Shown here: positions 10,909-19,435 of the stretch, piece by piece | Layout: every line of letters starts with the position of its first letter | Numbering within the stretch: position 1 is the first letter of the stretch | Source: Aquisalinus sp. | GTDB lineage: Bacteria > Pseudomonadota > Alphaproteobacteria > Caulobacterales > Parvularculaceae | Length of the DNA stretch: 64,000 bases | Direction of reading: 5' to 3' | NCBI GenBank assembly: GCA_022763115.1 | Contig: JALEGJ010000047.1 | Location: 81,979-145,978, forward strand | The notes under the pieces: model-generated | What the model was told of the DNA's origin: nothing | What the model saw: the letters and a program-made list of their open reading frames with translations, nothing else | Databases searched by the model: none | Program-made: the position numbers and the translations under genes

Positions 10909-11556
10909 TCAGCCAGCAAGCAGTGCGCTATCTGCTTTCTCCAGAATAATGTCCAGTGCTGGCCTGTTCTTGTAGCTGCGATTGTTATCCAGATAATCTT
11001 CTTCATAGAGCTTGGCTTTGATGGTCCCATCCGGGTGCACGAAAAAAACTGCCGGATGCGGTGCGCCATGCGCGAAGTGTTCTTCATCGTAATCCAGATT
11101 TCTCAAACCAAAGGCATCGATAATCCTGGATTGGGGGTCAGAGACAAAGTTGCCACGCAGGCCCCTGCTTTCCTTGAACTTGAGTTGCTCCTCGGCCGCA
11201 TCGTAACTCACATAGATCAGGGACAAGCCGCGCTCTTCGAAGGCCTCCGCGTTTGAAGAGATATTGATAATCTGATTTTTGCAATATGGGCACCAGCTGA
11301 TAGAGCGCACAAAGAAAATGACCGCGCCATTATCGCCAGCAAGATCAGCGTAAGGGACTTGCCCGTTCACAGTCAGGTTGTGTGGCAAGGCTGTGCCAAC
11401 AGCAGGTCCGAGATCAGTAATCTCTTCGGCTGAAACAGCTAAAGCGCTGAAGAGCATAAAAGAGCTGGCGACAATTGAAAGGGCGAATTTTAGCGGCATG
11501 ATGGACTCCAACAAATATTTTGCAGTCGTATATGCCAGCAGCCTGTCCCTTCCCAC
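10909..11556 (-). CDS. Exported peroxiredoxin-like (AhpC/TSA-type thioredoxin fold) protein
   Basis: Signal-like N-terminus, then FFVRSISWCPYCKNQI and DGTIKAKLYEEDY. Confidence 0.7.
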   Translation of the reverse strand: MGRDRLLAYTTAKYLLESIMPLKFALSIVASSFMLFSALAVSAEEITDLGPAVGTALPHNLTVNGQVPYADLAGDNGAVIFFVRSISWCPYCKNQIINISSNAEAFEERGLSLIYVSYDAAEEQLKFKESRGLRGNFVSDPQSRIIDAFGLRNLDYDEEHFAHGAPHPAVFFVHPDGTIKAKLYEEDYLDNNRSYKNRPALDIILEKADSALLAG

Positions 11557-11595
11557 TCACAAACCCACAAGCCCGATCACAAAGTGATGAGAATG

Positions 11596-11629
11596 AAAAA
11601 GCCCCGGATTATTCAACCCAGGGCTTTTT
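11596..11629 (-). terminator. Rho-independent terminator (apparently bidirectional) downstream of mdh
   Basis: AAAAAGCCCCGG-attattcaa-CCCAGGGCTTTTT hairpin flanked by A and T runs. Confidence 0.8.
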
Positions 11630-11661
11630 CTTGAAATGTGCTGTGTGCTTGAGAAAGGGCC

Positions 11662-12699
<1,038 letters not shown>

Positions 12700-12788
12700 C
12701 TAGCCCGCGATGGCTAGCGGGGCAATCTCGTCTTTCAGGTGTGCCACATCTGTGCGATTATGTGGCCGAGATTCTGATGAGGGGCGTG

Positions 12789-13835
12789 ATGTCAGAAACT
12801 GATGTACTTGAAGATGGTGCTGTTGCCGAAACAGTGCTGGACCGCAAAAAAGGGCGAGACAGCAGCTTACCACCAAGCTGCTTTGCCTGTGGCGCAGAGG
12901 TTGTTGGCCCATTTTGCTATAATTGTGGCCAGAAAAATGACGACTGCCGCCGTAACATTCTGTCTCTCGCGGGCGAAACGCTGACCGGTGTTTTCTCGAT
13001 TGACTCAAAGTTTTTTAGAACCCTGGGGACCATGCTGACGAAACCCGGTCGTTATGTTCGGGAATATGGAGATGGCAAGCGCTCTGTCTTTACGCCACCG
13101 ATCCGGTTTTTTCTTGTCATCAGCTTTGTCTTCTTCTCGATCATGGCGCTGACCGATACCTATTTTCTGACTCTGAAACCACGTCTTGCCGAGGCTAATG
13201 AAGAAACCGGGCAGGTTGCAGCCATGTTTGAACTGCAATCCGGCGAGGTCCAGACTGTTACTTTTGATTTTCTCTTCCTGGCAAAAGCGTCAGAGGCAGA
13301 ATACACCGAGGACGAGGCAGCGGCTTTCAAGCAATTCGTAAGTGAGCGTGTCCTATATGATATTGATGAAACGGATGAGGAAGACGTACTTGCCGCGCAG
13401 GAGTTTTCATCCGTGGCCGACAGGATCAATCAGGTTGCCCTGAACCCGCGGCCATTTAATACCGCGCTCAACAGCTGGCTGCCGCGATTGATGTTCATCA
13501 TGGCCCCCTTGATGGCCTTTCTGGGGCTCTTCTTCGTTCGGGGAAAGGACGCGCTTGTTTATGACCATCTCATATTATCTCTGAATGTGCATGCCTTCAT
13601 GTTCCTGGCACTGATTGCGGCTGTCTTTGCTGCCTCACTTGTGCCGGGTGGCGTGGCCACTTCCATCTTTCTGGTTACGCTCTTTGTCTATTATCTGCTC
13701 GCCTTGAAGGGCGCTTTCAGACGCGGCTGGATCAAGTCATTCTTTGCAACCTTGTTTGTGTTTTTCTTCTATTCGCTTTTCATGTTTTCATCTCTGTTGA
13801 TCGTTTCCATCATCGCGATCAGGGATTCAACATGA
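12789..13835 (+). CDS. DUF3667-type zinc-ribbon membrane protein
   Basis: CFACGAEVVGPFCYNCGQKN double zinc ribbon, FRTLGTMLTKPGRYVREYGDGKRSVFTPPIRFFLVIS, several TM helices. The stop overlaps the next ATG (ATGA at 13832..13835). Confidence 0.75.
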   Translation: MSETDVLEDGAVAETVLDRKKGRDSSLPPSCFACGAEVVGPFCYNCGQKNDDCRRNILSLAGETLTGVFSIDSKFFRTLGTMLTKPGRYVREYGDGKRSVFTPPIRFFLVISFVFFSIMALTDTYFLTLKPRLAEANEETGQVAAMFELQSGEVQTVTFDFLFLAKASEAEYTEDEAAAFKQFVSERVLYDIDETDEEDVLAAQEFSSVADRINQVALNPRPFNTALNSWLPRLMFIMAPLMAFLGLFFVRGKDALVYDHLILSLNVHAFMFLALIAAVFAASLVPGGVATSIFLVTLFVYYLLALKGAFRRGWIKSFFATLFVFFFYSLFMFSSLLIVSIIAIRDST

Positions 13836-13947
13836 CGAAATATCACCTCGCCCAGATCAATATCGCCAGGCCAATGTTTTCCATGGAAGACGAGCGCATG
13901 GCAGGCTTCAGCAACGCGATAGAAGCTGTCAACGCTTTCGCCGAAGC
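13832..13947 (+). pseudogene. 5' part of a DUF3291-type gene interrupted by a transposable element
   Basis: MTKYHLAQINIARPMFSMEDERMAGFSNAIEAVNAFAEA continues in frame with the fragment at 17412 once the element is removed. As it stands it runs into the element and stops at 13975. Confidence 0.9.
13940..13947. repeat. Left target-site duplication GCCGAAGC
   Basis: Identical to 17412..17419. A 9 bp reading, CGCCGAAGC, is also possible. Confidence 0.93.
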
Positions 13948-13967
13948 GGTAGTGGGTCAGTTTGAAA
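13948..13967 (+). repeat. Left terminal inverted repeat GGTAGTGGGTCAGTTTGAAA
   Basis: Exact reverse complement of 17392..17411. Confidence 0.95.
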
Positions 13968-14853
13968 TTTGCTGACCCTTCTTTTTGTATGGTCCCCGTT
14001 TTTTGGGCTTATTGAACATATCATCTACCAGTTTCACGATGTCCTCAACTTCCCATGTTCTGTCAGTGATGCCAGCGGCCATTGCCGGGGTCAGCTTGTT
14101 GAGTGATTTATGGCTGCGGATGAAATTGTAATACATGAAGTGCAGGGCAACAGCGTTTGCATGGTTTTCGATTTTCTTGCTGAAGCCGTTTGTCAGTCTG
14201 GTGAAGCGGCGCATGTGCATACGCATGGTCAGATTTTGGCGCTCAACATAGGAAGTTGAAACATGCTCTTTGTCGGGATCGCCTTCGATCCGGCGCTTTT
14301 TGATGCCCGTGCATTCCGCTGGTGAATATTTCCGCTCTGCTGTTTTCCCGGCTGGCTCGCCATACATTTTGACCAGTTGTGCATAATCAACATCACCACC
14401 AAAAGCGCCTTCTACAGCTTCGAGATAGGCCTTGTGACCGTCAGTAGTAAGTTGGACCCGATTGGCCAAACGTGAGCGCAGATCATCCATGAAGGCGATG
14501 GCGTATTCACCGTCCCGGCCACCGACGAGATAGGAGATTGCCAGCTTGCTATCCGCATCAATGGCGGTCCAAGTCCATGTATCGCCAGCCTCAGCCGGTG
14601 CAGCTTTAGCTGTCTTCACGTTCTTCTGTTTTGCGTAGGTGAATGACCAGATTTCATCACACTGGACGCGGGACGCCTGCACGTTGCGAACATTTTCTTC
14701 ATGGAAGGCATAACAGGCCGCACCAGCCTGATTGGCCAGCTTGGAAACTGTGTTTTTGGATACGTCAGCAATCTCCGCTGTTCCGCGAATAGACGTGCCT
14801 TGCAGGAGGCATTTCAGGATCGTGACGCGGGTATGCAGGGGCAGCTTGTTCAT
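13957..14853 (-). CDS. IS1-type DDE transposase
   Basis: MNKLPLHTRVTILKCLLQGTSIRGTAEIADVSKNTVSKL HTH N-terminus. Catalytic-type motifs QCDEIWSF, TTDGHKAYLEA and SYVERQNLTMRMHMRRFTRLTN. Start at ATG 14853 (track start 14859 is a GTG). Confidence 0.88.
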   Translation of the reverse strand: MNKLPLHTRVTILKCLLQGTSIRGTAEIADVSKNTVSKLANQAGAACYAFHEENVRNVQASRVQCDEIWSFTYAKQKNVKTAKAAPAEAGDTWTWTAIDADSKLAISYLVGGRDGEYAIAFMDDLRSRLANRVQLTTDGHKAYLEAVEGAFGGDVDYAQLVKMYGEPAGKTAERKYSPAECTGIKKRRIEGDPDKEHVSTSYVERQNLTMRMHMRRFTRLTNGFSKKIENHANAVALHFMYYNFIRSHKSLNKLTPAMAAGITDRTWEVEDIVKLVDDMFNKPKKRGPYKKKGQQISN

Positions 14854-14859
14854 GCTCAC

Positions 14860-14887
14860 AACATAGCACTTCCGGCACTTTTGTCAA
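14860..14887 (-). promoter_or_regulatory. Putative sigma70-type promoter for the transposase
   Basis: Minus strand: TTGACA - 16 bp - TATGTT, with the ATG 7 nt after the -10 hexamer. Confidence 0.55.
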
Positions 14888-14893
14888 GCATTT

Positions 14894-14903
14894 GGGTCAG
14901 TTT
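14894..14903 (+). repeat. Internal copy of the terminal-repeat core GGGTCAGTTT
   Basis: Identical to 13954..13963 and to the reverse complement of 17396..17405. Confidence 0.75.
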
Positions 14904-14925
14904 AACAAATTATGTAAAATGGTAT

Positions 14926-14955
14926 TTGACACACTCCCCGGCAAGCGGCTATAAA
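14926..14955 (+). promoter_or_regulatory. Putative sigma70-type promoter for the toxin operon
   Basis: TTGACA (14926..14931) - 18 bp - TATAAA (14950..14955), ending 5 bp before the ATG at 14961. Confidence 0.65.
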
Positions 14956-14960
14956 TAATT

Positions 14961-15257
14961 ATGGAGGTCGAGTTTGCTGATTCTGAGCTTGCAAAGATCG
15001 AAACGGACAATGCGGGAGACACCCGGTTGCCCGTTGCAGTGATTCGAGGAGCAAGGCGAAAGCTGACCGTCTTGCGGGCGGCACCAGATGACCGAACCCT
15101 CCGGAATTGGAAAAGTCTGCATTACGAAAAGATGAAAGGAGATCGCAAAGGGCAGCGCTCAATTCGTATTAACAGCAAATATCGAATTGTGTTCACGCTG
15201 GACAGCGAGGCCGAACCACAAAAAGCAACAATACTGGCCATTGAGGATTATCACTGA
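14961..15257 (+). CDS. RelE/ParE-superfamily (HigB-like) toxin
   Basis: 98 aa with HigB/RelE pattern SLHYEKMKGDRKGQRSIRINSKYRIVFTLD...ILAIEDYH. TGATG overlap with the following HTH gene. Confidence 0.87.
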   Translation: MEVEFADSELAKIETDNAGDTRLPVAVIRGARRKLTVLRAAPDDRTLRNWKSLHYEKMKGDRKGQRSIRINSKYRIVFTLDSEAEPQKATILAIEDYH

Positions 15258-16414
15258 TGTCAAACGAAGCGACAATTACTGTTGAGCACCCTGGCGTGTT
15301 TATCCAAGATGAATTGGACGCACGCGGATGGGAGCAGTCTGACCTTGCTTACATCCTTGGCATGAGCGTGTCACAACTAAATCAGATCATTCACGGCAAA
15401 AGGTCTATATCTGTCGATCTTGCCGTAGCCCTCGGTGATGCGTTTGACGTTACCCCTGAGTTCTTTGCCAACCTTCAACGCATGTACGACTTGGCGTTGG
15501 CAAAAAAGCCAGACCCCGGCGTTAAAACTCGCGCTAATTGGGTTGGCTCATTTCCTGTTAGAGAAATGATCCGGCGTGGCTGGATTGAAGACACACAGGC
15601 CGATCTGTTGGATCTACAAATGATGAGATTTTTTGATACCAATAGTGTGTCAAATATCCCATATGTAGGTAGTGCACATATTGCTCCGCATGCAGCAAAA
15701 AAATCCAATTACGACGAGATCACGCCTGTGCAGTTAGTTTGGCTTCATCGCGTTAGGTCAATCGCCAAAACAATGGACTGCCCAGATTACGATAAGGGAA
15801 AGCTAATTGATATGCTGCCGGAGATTCGCGCTCACATGCATGATCGTGATGACTTTTGCAGAATACCATATCTTTTATGGGAATGCGGTGTCCGGACCGC
15901 TATTGTGGAGTCCCTTGCTGGCGGGAAAATGGACGGTGTGTGTACTTGGCTAGGGGATAATCCAGTTATCGGATTATCATTACGGCAAAACAGGCCGGAT
16001 AATCTTTGCTTCGTAATAAGGCATGAGATTGAACACATTATCAATGAAGACGGAAAAGATGTTGCGTATTCACACGTAGATGTTTTTGATCCGGATCGGG
16101 ACAGTAACTCACTGCCATTAGAAGAACAGCGTGCAGATGATGAGGCGGCAGAATTTTTGTTACCTCAAGACAAACTTCTCTCTTTCATGTCTCGCAAAGG
16201 GAAGTTTATTTCTGAGCGTGATGTGCTGGCCTTTTCTGCGCGGCATCACATTCATCCCAGCGTGGTCGTCGGGCAAATTCAGTTTCGCCGACATCAAGCG
16301 GGTGTACCAAATGCCTATGCCTTTTTGAGAAAGTACCAAAAAAGCATTGAAGACTGTTTTATGGATTGGGAATTTCGTGACGGCTGGGGACGTGTAGCTC
16401 CAGTTGGTCTGTAG
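15257..16414 (+). CDS. HigA-type HTH antitoxin fused to an ImmA/IrrE-like metallopeptidase domain
   Basis: N-terminal HPGVFIQDELDARGWEQSDLAYILGMSVSQLNQIIHGKRSISVDLAVALGDAFDVTPEFF (HigA-type XRE). C-terminal VIRHEIEHIINED (HExxH) and EEQRADDEAAEFLLP. Confidence 0.87.
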   Translation: MSNEATITVEHPGVFIQDELDARGWEQSDLAYILGMSVSQLNQIIHGKRSISVDLAVALGDAFDVTPEFFANLQRMYDLALAKKPDPGVKTRANWVGSFPVREMIRRGWIEDTQADLLDLQMMRFFDTNSVSNIPYVGSAHIAPHAAKKSNYDEITPVQLVWLHRVRSIAKTMDCPDYDKGKLIDMLPEIRAHMHDRDDFCRIPYLLWECGVRTAIVESLAGGKMDGVCTWLGDNPVIGLSLRQNRPDNLCFVIRHEIEHIINEDGKDVAYSHVDVFDPDRDSNSLPLEEQRADDEAAEFLLPQDKLLSFMSRKGKFISERDVLAFSARHHIHPSVVVGQIQFRRHQAGVPNAYAFLRKYQKSIEDCFMDWEFRDGWGRVAPVGL

Positions 16415-16424
16415 GAGAATTATA

Positions 16425-16916
16425 ATGGCTAATTATAACGAGCAACTACTCAACGCTTGGGAGGAGTGGGAACTCACAACAGGTGAGGACGCGAACGACC
16501 CAAACGATTTTATTGACTGGGCTGTTGAGAACGGAAAGCTGCGTCCTCGCCCGGAGGATATTCGCAAAATCTATCGCCGGGACGTTTCGAAGGTGCTTCG
16601 CCAAGCAATGCGAATTGATGAGAATGGAACGATGTATCGCGCCAAACAATGCGTGACTAAAATCGAAAATGGCCACCAGATGAATCTATGGTTTGACGTG
16701 GATTTCGGTGGCACACCACGCCTCAGGCAGAAGGCAGTGAAACAGCGACGGGATGCGATTTCCAATGATATTTACAAAGCCATGTCAGATGTTGAGCACA
16801 TGAACCATGCCTATCCTCATGATGATCGCATTCAGTTTGAGTTAGATTTCACAGAAGATTATGAGGAAAGAAAAGCCCTTGAAGCGCTTGAACGAGAGAA
16901 GCAGAAAGCGGCCTAG
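16425..16916 (+). CDS. Hypothetical third gene of the toxin-antitoxin operon
   Basis: MANYNEQLLNAWEEWELTTGED...; starts 10 bp after the preceding stop with a GGAG ribosome-binding motif. No family recognised. Confidence 0.7.
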   Translation: MANYNEQLLNAWEEWELTTGEDANDPNDFIDWAVENGKLRPRPEDIRKIYRRDVSKVLRQAMRIDENGTMYRAKQCVTKIENGHQMNLWFDVDFGGTPRLRQKAVKQRRDAISNDIYKAMSDVEHMNHAYPHDDRIQFELDFTEDYEERKALEALEREKQKAA

Positions 16917-17125
16917 GACTTTTTCCATCGCGCTGCTGCTGCTGCGCTAGCAATCTCTGATCTTTCCTCTGGTGTCAGGGCGCGCAAGCGTGATTTTGCG
17001 CCCTTTTTACCAGCCTTGCTCCGCGCCTCATTTACTTCTTCTTCCTGCTTTTCGCCGGTAGCCAGATCGACTATGCGCTTTGCAAGTTGGTTGGTGTCGC
17101 GGGGTCGTTTAGGTTTACTCATCAT
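16913..17125 (-). CDS. Small basic KGG-like protein, unknown function
   Basis: MMSKPKRPRDTNQLAKRIVDLATGEKQEEEVNEARSKAGKKGAKSRLRALTPEERSEIASAAAAARWKKS. Convergent with the 16425 ORF and overlapping its end. Confidence 0.6.
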   Translation of the reverse strand: MMSKPKRPRDTNQLAKRIVDLATGEKQEEEVNEARSKAGKKGAKSRLRALTPEERSEIASAAAAARWKKS

Positions 17126-17325
17126 GATTTTGTGGGGCAGGTCCCAATCAACTTGAACGCTGGATAGCTTGTGGCGTTCCACTTGGCCATGACCTCATTG
17201 CAACATACACATTTTTCGCAATCTTCATCGCGCGCAGGAGTGGTTCCTCCATGGGAGACCTCATAATGCGCTCCGCAATTCGGACATTTATGGCTGCCGT
17301 CTGCCTCTGATGGTTTAAATCTCAT
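17122..17325 (-). CDS. Small zinc-ribbon protein
   Basis: SHKCPNCGAHYEVSHGG...CEKCVCCNEVMAKWNATSYPAFKLI with paired CxxC motifs. Its stop overlaps the start of the next ORF. Confidence 0.6.
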   Translation of the reverse strand: MRFKPSEADGSHKCPNCGAHYEVSHGGTTPARDEDCEKCVCCNEVMAKWNATSYPAFKLIGTCPTKS

Positions 17326-17391
17326 GTATTAAATATGGCATGTTAACACGGCGATTCCAAGGCGGGGAGAAATCGTGTCATTTGGGCGGAT

Positions 17392-17411
17392 TTTCAAACT
17401 GACCCACTACC
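17392..17411 (-). repeat. Right terminal inverted repeat
   Basis: TTTCAAACTGACCCACTACC, exact reverse complement of 13948..13967. Confidence 0.95.
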
Positions 17412-17419
17412 GCCGAAGC
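17412..17419. repeat. Right target-site duplication GCCGAAGC
   Basis: Identical to 13940..13947. Confidence 0.93.
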
Positions 17420-17756
17420 AAGTCCGGGGTTCGTCTGGCGCCTGAAGGATGAAGACGGTCCTGGCGCCGTCGGCTATGATCCTTATGGTGATGGTACGCT
17501 TATCAACATGAGCGTCTGGGAAGACATTGAGAGTTTGAAAAGTTTTGTCTATCGTACCGGCCATGCCACATTTGTCCGGCGCAAAGCGGAGTGGTTTCCA
17601 AGGCCCGAAAAAGCACACATGGCACTCTGGTGGGTGCCGCAGGGGCATCAGCCATCAGTTGAGGAAGGTATGCTGAAGCTGGATCTGATTGACCGAACAG
17701 GCACCGGAACAGAGGCATTCACATTCGCCAGTATCTTCCCTGCACCGTCAACCTGA
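17412..17756 (+). pseudogene. 3' part of the interrupted DUF3291-type gene
   Basis: AEASPGFVWRLKDEDGPGAVGYDPYGDGTLINMSVWEDIESLKSFVYRTGHATFVRRKAEWFPRP, in frame with the 5' part at the target duplication. Confidence 0.9.
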
Positions 17757-17766
17757 ACGAGATTGC

Positions 17767-18720
17767 CTATTCCATGTTGCCAAAGGCACCAGCTACAGGC
17801 GTCTGCGTATTACTGGTTATTCCGCGGACCATACCTTCAGAAGAAAATGGCATGGCAAAATTGCCTTCTGCATCAATCGCAATCAGTCCGCCGCGGCCAT
17901 CACCATCGCTTCCCGCAGCAGCCATCTCGTCAATGGCTGCCTGAGCTGCATCTCCAACTGATAGTCCGCCATATTCCATCCGTGCCGCAATGGACCTGGT
18001 TGCCGTAAACCGGATGAAGAACTCGCCATGGCCGGTTGCGGACGCAGCCATGACGCCATTTTTGGCGTAGGTGCCAGCGCCAATCACCGGGCTGTCGCCG
18101 ACCCGGCCGGGAATCTTTGCATCATAGCCACCAGTGGACGTGCCCGCCGCCAGATTGCCGCAGCGATCCAGAACAGCGGCACCAACAGTGCCGTGTTTTT
18201 CCGGCTCATCATGGTGCTTGTTATTGACAAAATACTCAGCCTCCACAGTTTCTGCACCCAGGCTCGTGACAGCAGTTTCGCCACGATCACCAACCATCAT
18301 CACATGACGCGTCTCATCCATCACAAGACGCGCAGCTTTAATCGGATTACGCACCAGTTTCATGGAAGCAACTGAACCGGCTTCCATCGTCTTGCCATCC
18401 ATGATGGAGGCGTCCGTTTCGACAAAGCCGCCTGCATTGTTGATCGCGGCCTTTCCGGCATTGAACAGGCCGGAATCTTCCATATTCGCGACCAGCATTT
18501 CCACGACATCCAGTGCCTCTGCGCCGCGATCAAGGTCAGCGCGCGCATCGGTCAAAATCTCGCGCATGAAAGAAAGACGTTCTTCAGGTACGTTACCGGC
18601 TCTTGCGGTACCGCCATGGATGATAACCCCGAAAGTTTCCTGGGTAGTGCAGGTTTCCGCGCTGGCTATCGTGGGCGCAATAATGGTCAGTGCTACGAGA
18701 GCAGTAGTCAGTACTTTCAT
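17767..18720 (-). CDS. Exported isoaspartyl peptidase/L-asparaginase (Ntn hydrolase family)
   Basis: FGVIIHGGTA N-terminus, HGTVGAAVLDRCGNLAAGTSTGG (catalytic Thr context) and RVGDSPVIGAGTYA. Confidence 0.9.
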   Translation of the reverse strand: MKVLTTALVALTIIAPTIASAETCTTQETFGVIIHGGTARAGNVPEERLSFMREILTDARADLDRGAEALDVVEMLVANMEDSGLFNAGKAAINNAGGFVETDASIMDGKTMEAGSVASMKLVRNPIKAARLVMDETRHVMMVGDRGETAVTSLGAETVEAEYFVNNKHHDEPEKHGTVGAAVLDRCGNLAAGTSTGGYDAKIPGRVGDSPVIGAGTYAKNGVMAASATGHGEFFIRFTATRSIAARMEYGGLSVGDAAQAAIDEMAAAGSDGDGRGGLIAIDAEGNFAMPFSSEGMVRGITSNTQTPVAGAFGNME

Positions 18721-18727
18721 GATGTCC

Positions 18728-19324
18728 TCAGGATTTTGGCCCGGTCGTGCCGCTGCGAAGTGGTTTCAGATTTGGGCGTGGTATGGCACAGCCATGCTCT
18801 GCCGCCCAGCCCTTGAGATAGGCGCGACGCAACTGGCCCTTGAAATAGGCCTGGGCGATTTTCTTCTCGTGACTGTTGGCCCCGGATATGTGGCGGATGA
18901 TATCCTGAAACGGAATGAAGGAGGTGACAGCAGACTCAATAGCGCCACTGGGGTCCAGCGTAAGGATGTTCTCTTCTTCGCCGTCTTCATTGATGATTGT
19001 GTCAGGTCCCAGCACGGCAGAAAGCAGTGCTACCTCCGCCTTCATGTTAAGGCAGGCTGGCTCCGCCGGAGGACTGTAGACATTCTCAATGCTTGCAAGC
19101 GGCTTGGGAATTTCATCACGCTTAATGTTGAAATCATAGAGAGGGGCTTCCGCTGCCCGGCGCATATCCCGCCGGTCCATGGAAACCTTGACCTTGTCCG
19201 GTGTCAGTTCCTTCACCCGCTCACGGCTTTTGTCCATCGAACCGGACCCCGGCATAGAGCTGCACCCGGCACTGGTCAGCATGACCAGCCCAATCCCGCC
19301 CAGGAATAAAGACCGCAGTTTCAT
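18728..19324 (-). CDS. Putative lipoprotein, unknown function
   Basis: MKLRSLFLGGIGLVMLTSAGCSSMPG resembles a lipobox. It precedes the asparaginase gene on the same strand. Confidence 0.6.
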   Translation of the reverse strand: MKLRSLFLGGIGLVMLTSAGCSSMPGSGSMDKSRERVKELTPDKVKVSMDRRDMRRAAEAPLYDFNIKRDEIPKPLASIENVYSPPAEPACLNMKAEVALLSAVLGPDTIINEDGEEENILTLDPSGAIESAVTSFIPFQDIIRHISGANSHEKKIAQAYFKGQLRRAYLKGWAAEHGCAIPRPNLKPLRSGTTGPKS

Positions 19325-19435
19325 AACAGCCTAACCCGGTATGAACATACCGGTTGCATGACTTCTCATTATTTCGAATCTACCAGTGAAGTCAGGCCGA
19401 AAACAGCCCCTAAATGAGGCTGTTTCGTGGCGTTA

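Larger units (their letters stand above)
13948..17411. mobile_element. 3,464 bp IS1-type (DDE transposase) element carrying a toxin-antitoxin-like operon and two further small ORFs
   Basis: Perfect 20 bp terminal inverted repeats (13948..13967 and 17392..17411), GCCGAAGC duplicated at 13940..13947 and 17412..17419, and a transposase ORF. The interrupted host gene is restored in frame by excision. Confidence 0.95.

Noticed and set aside
13948-14860. Reading the transposase region alone as a simple IS ending near 14900
   Set aside because: The internal GGGTCAGTTT at 14894 is in direct, not inverted, orientation and has no target duplication. The matching inverted end and duplication are at 17392..17419.
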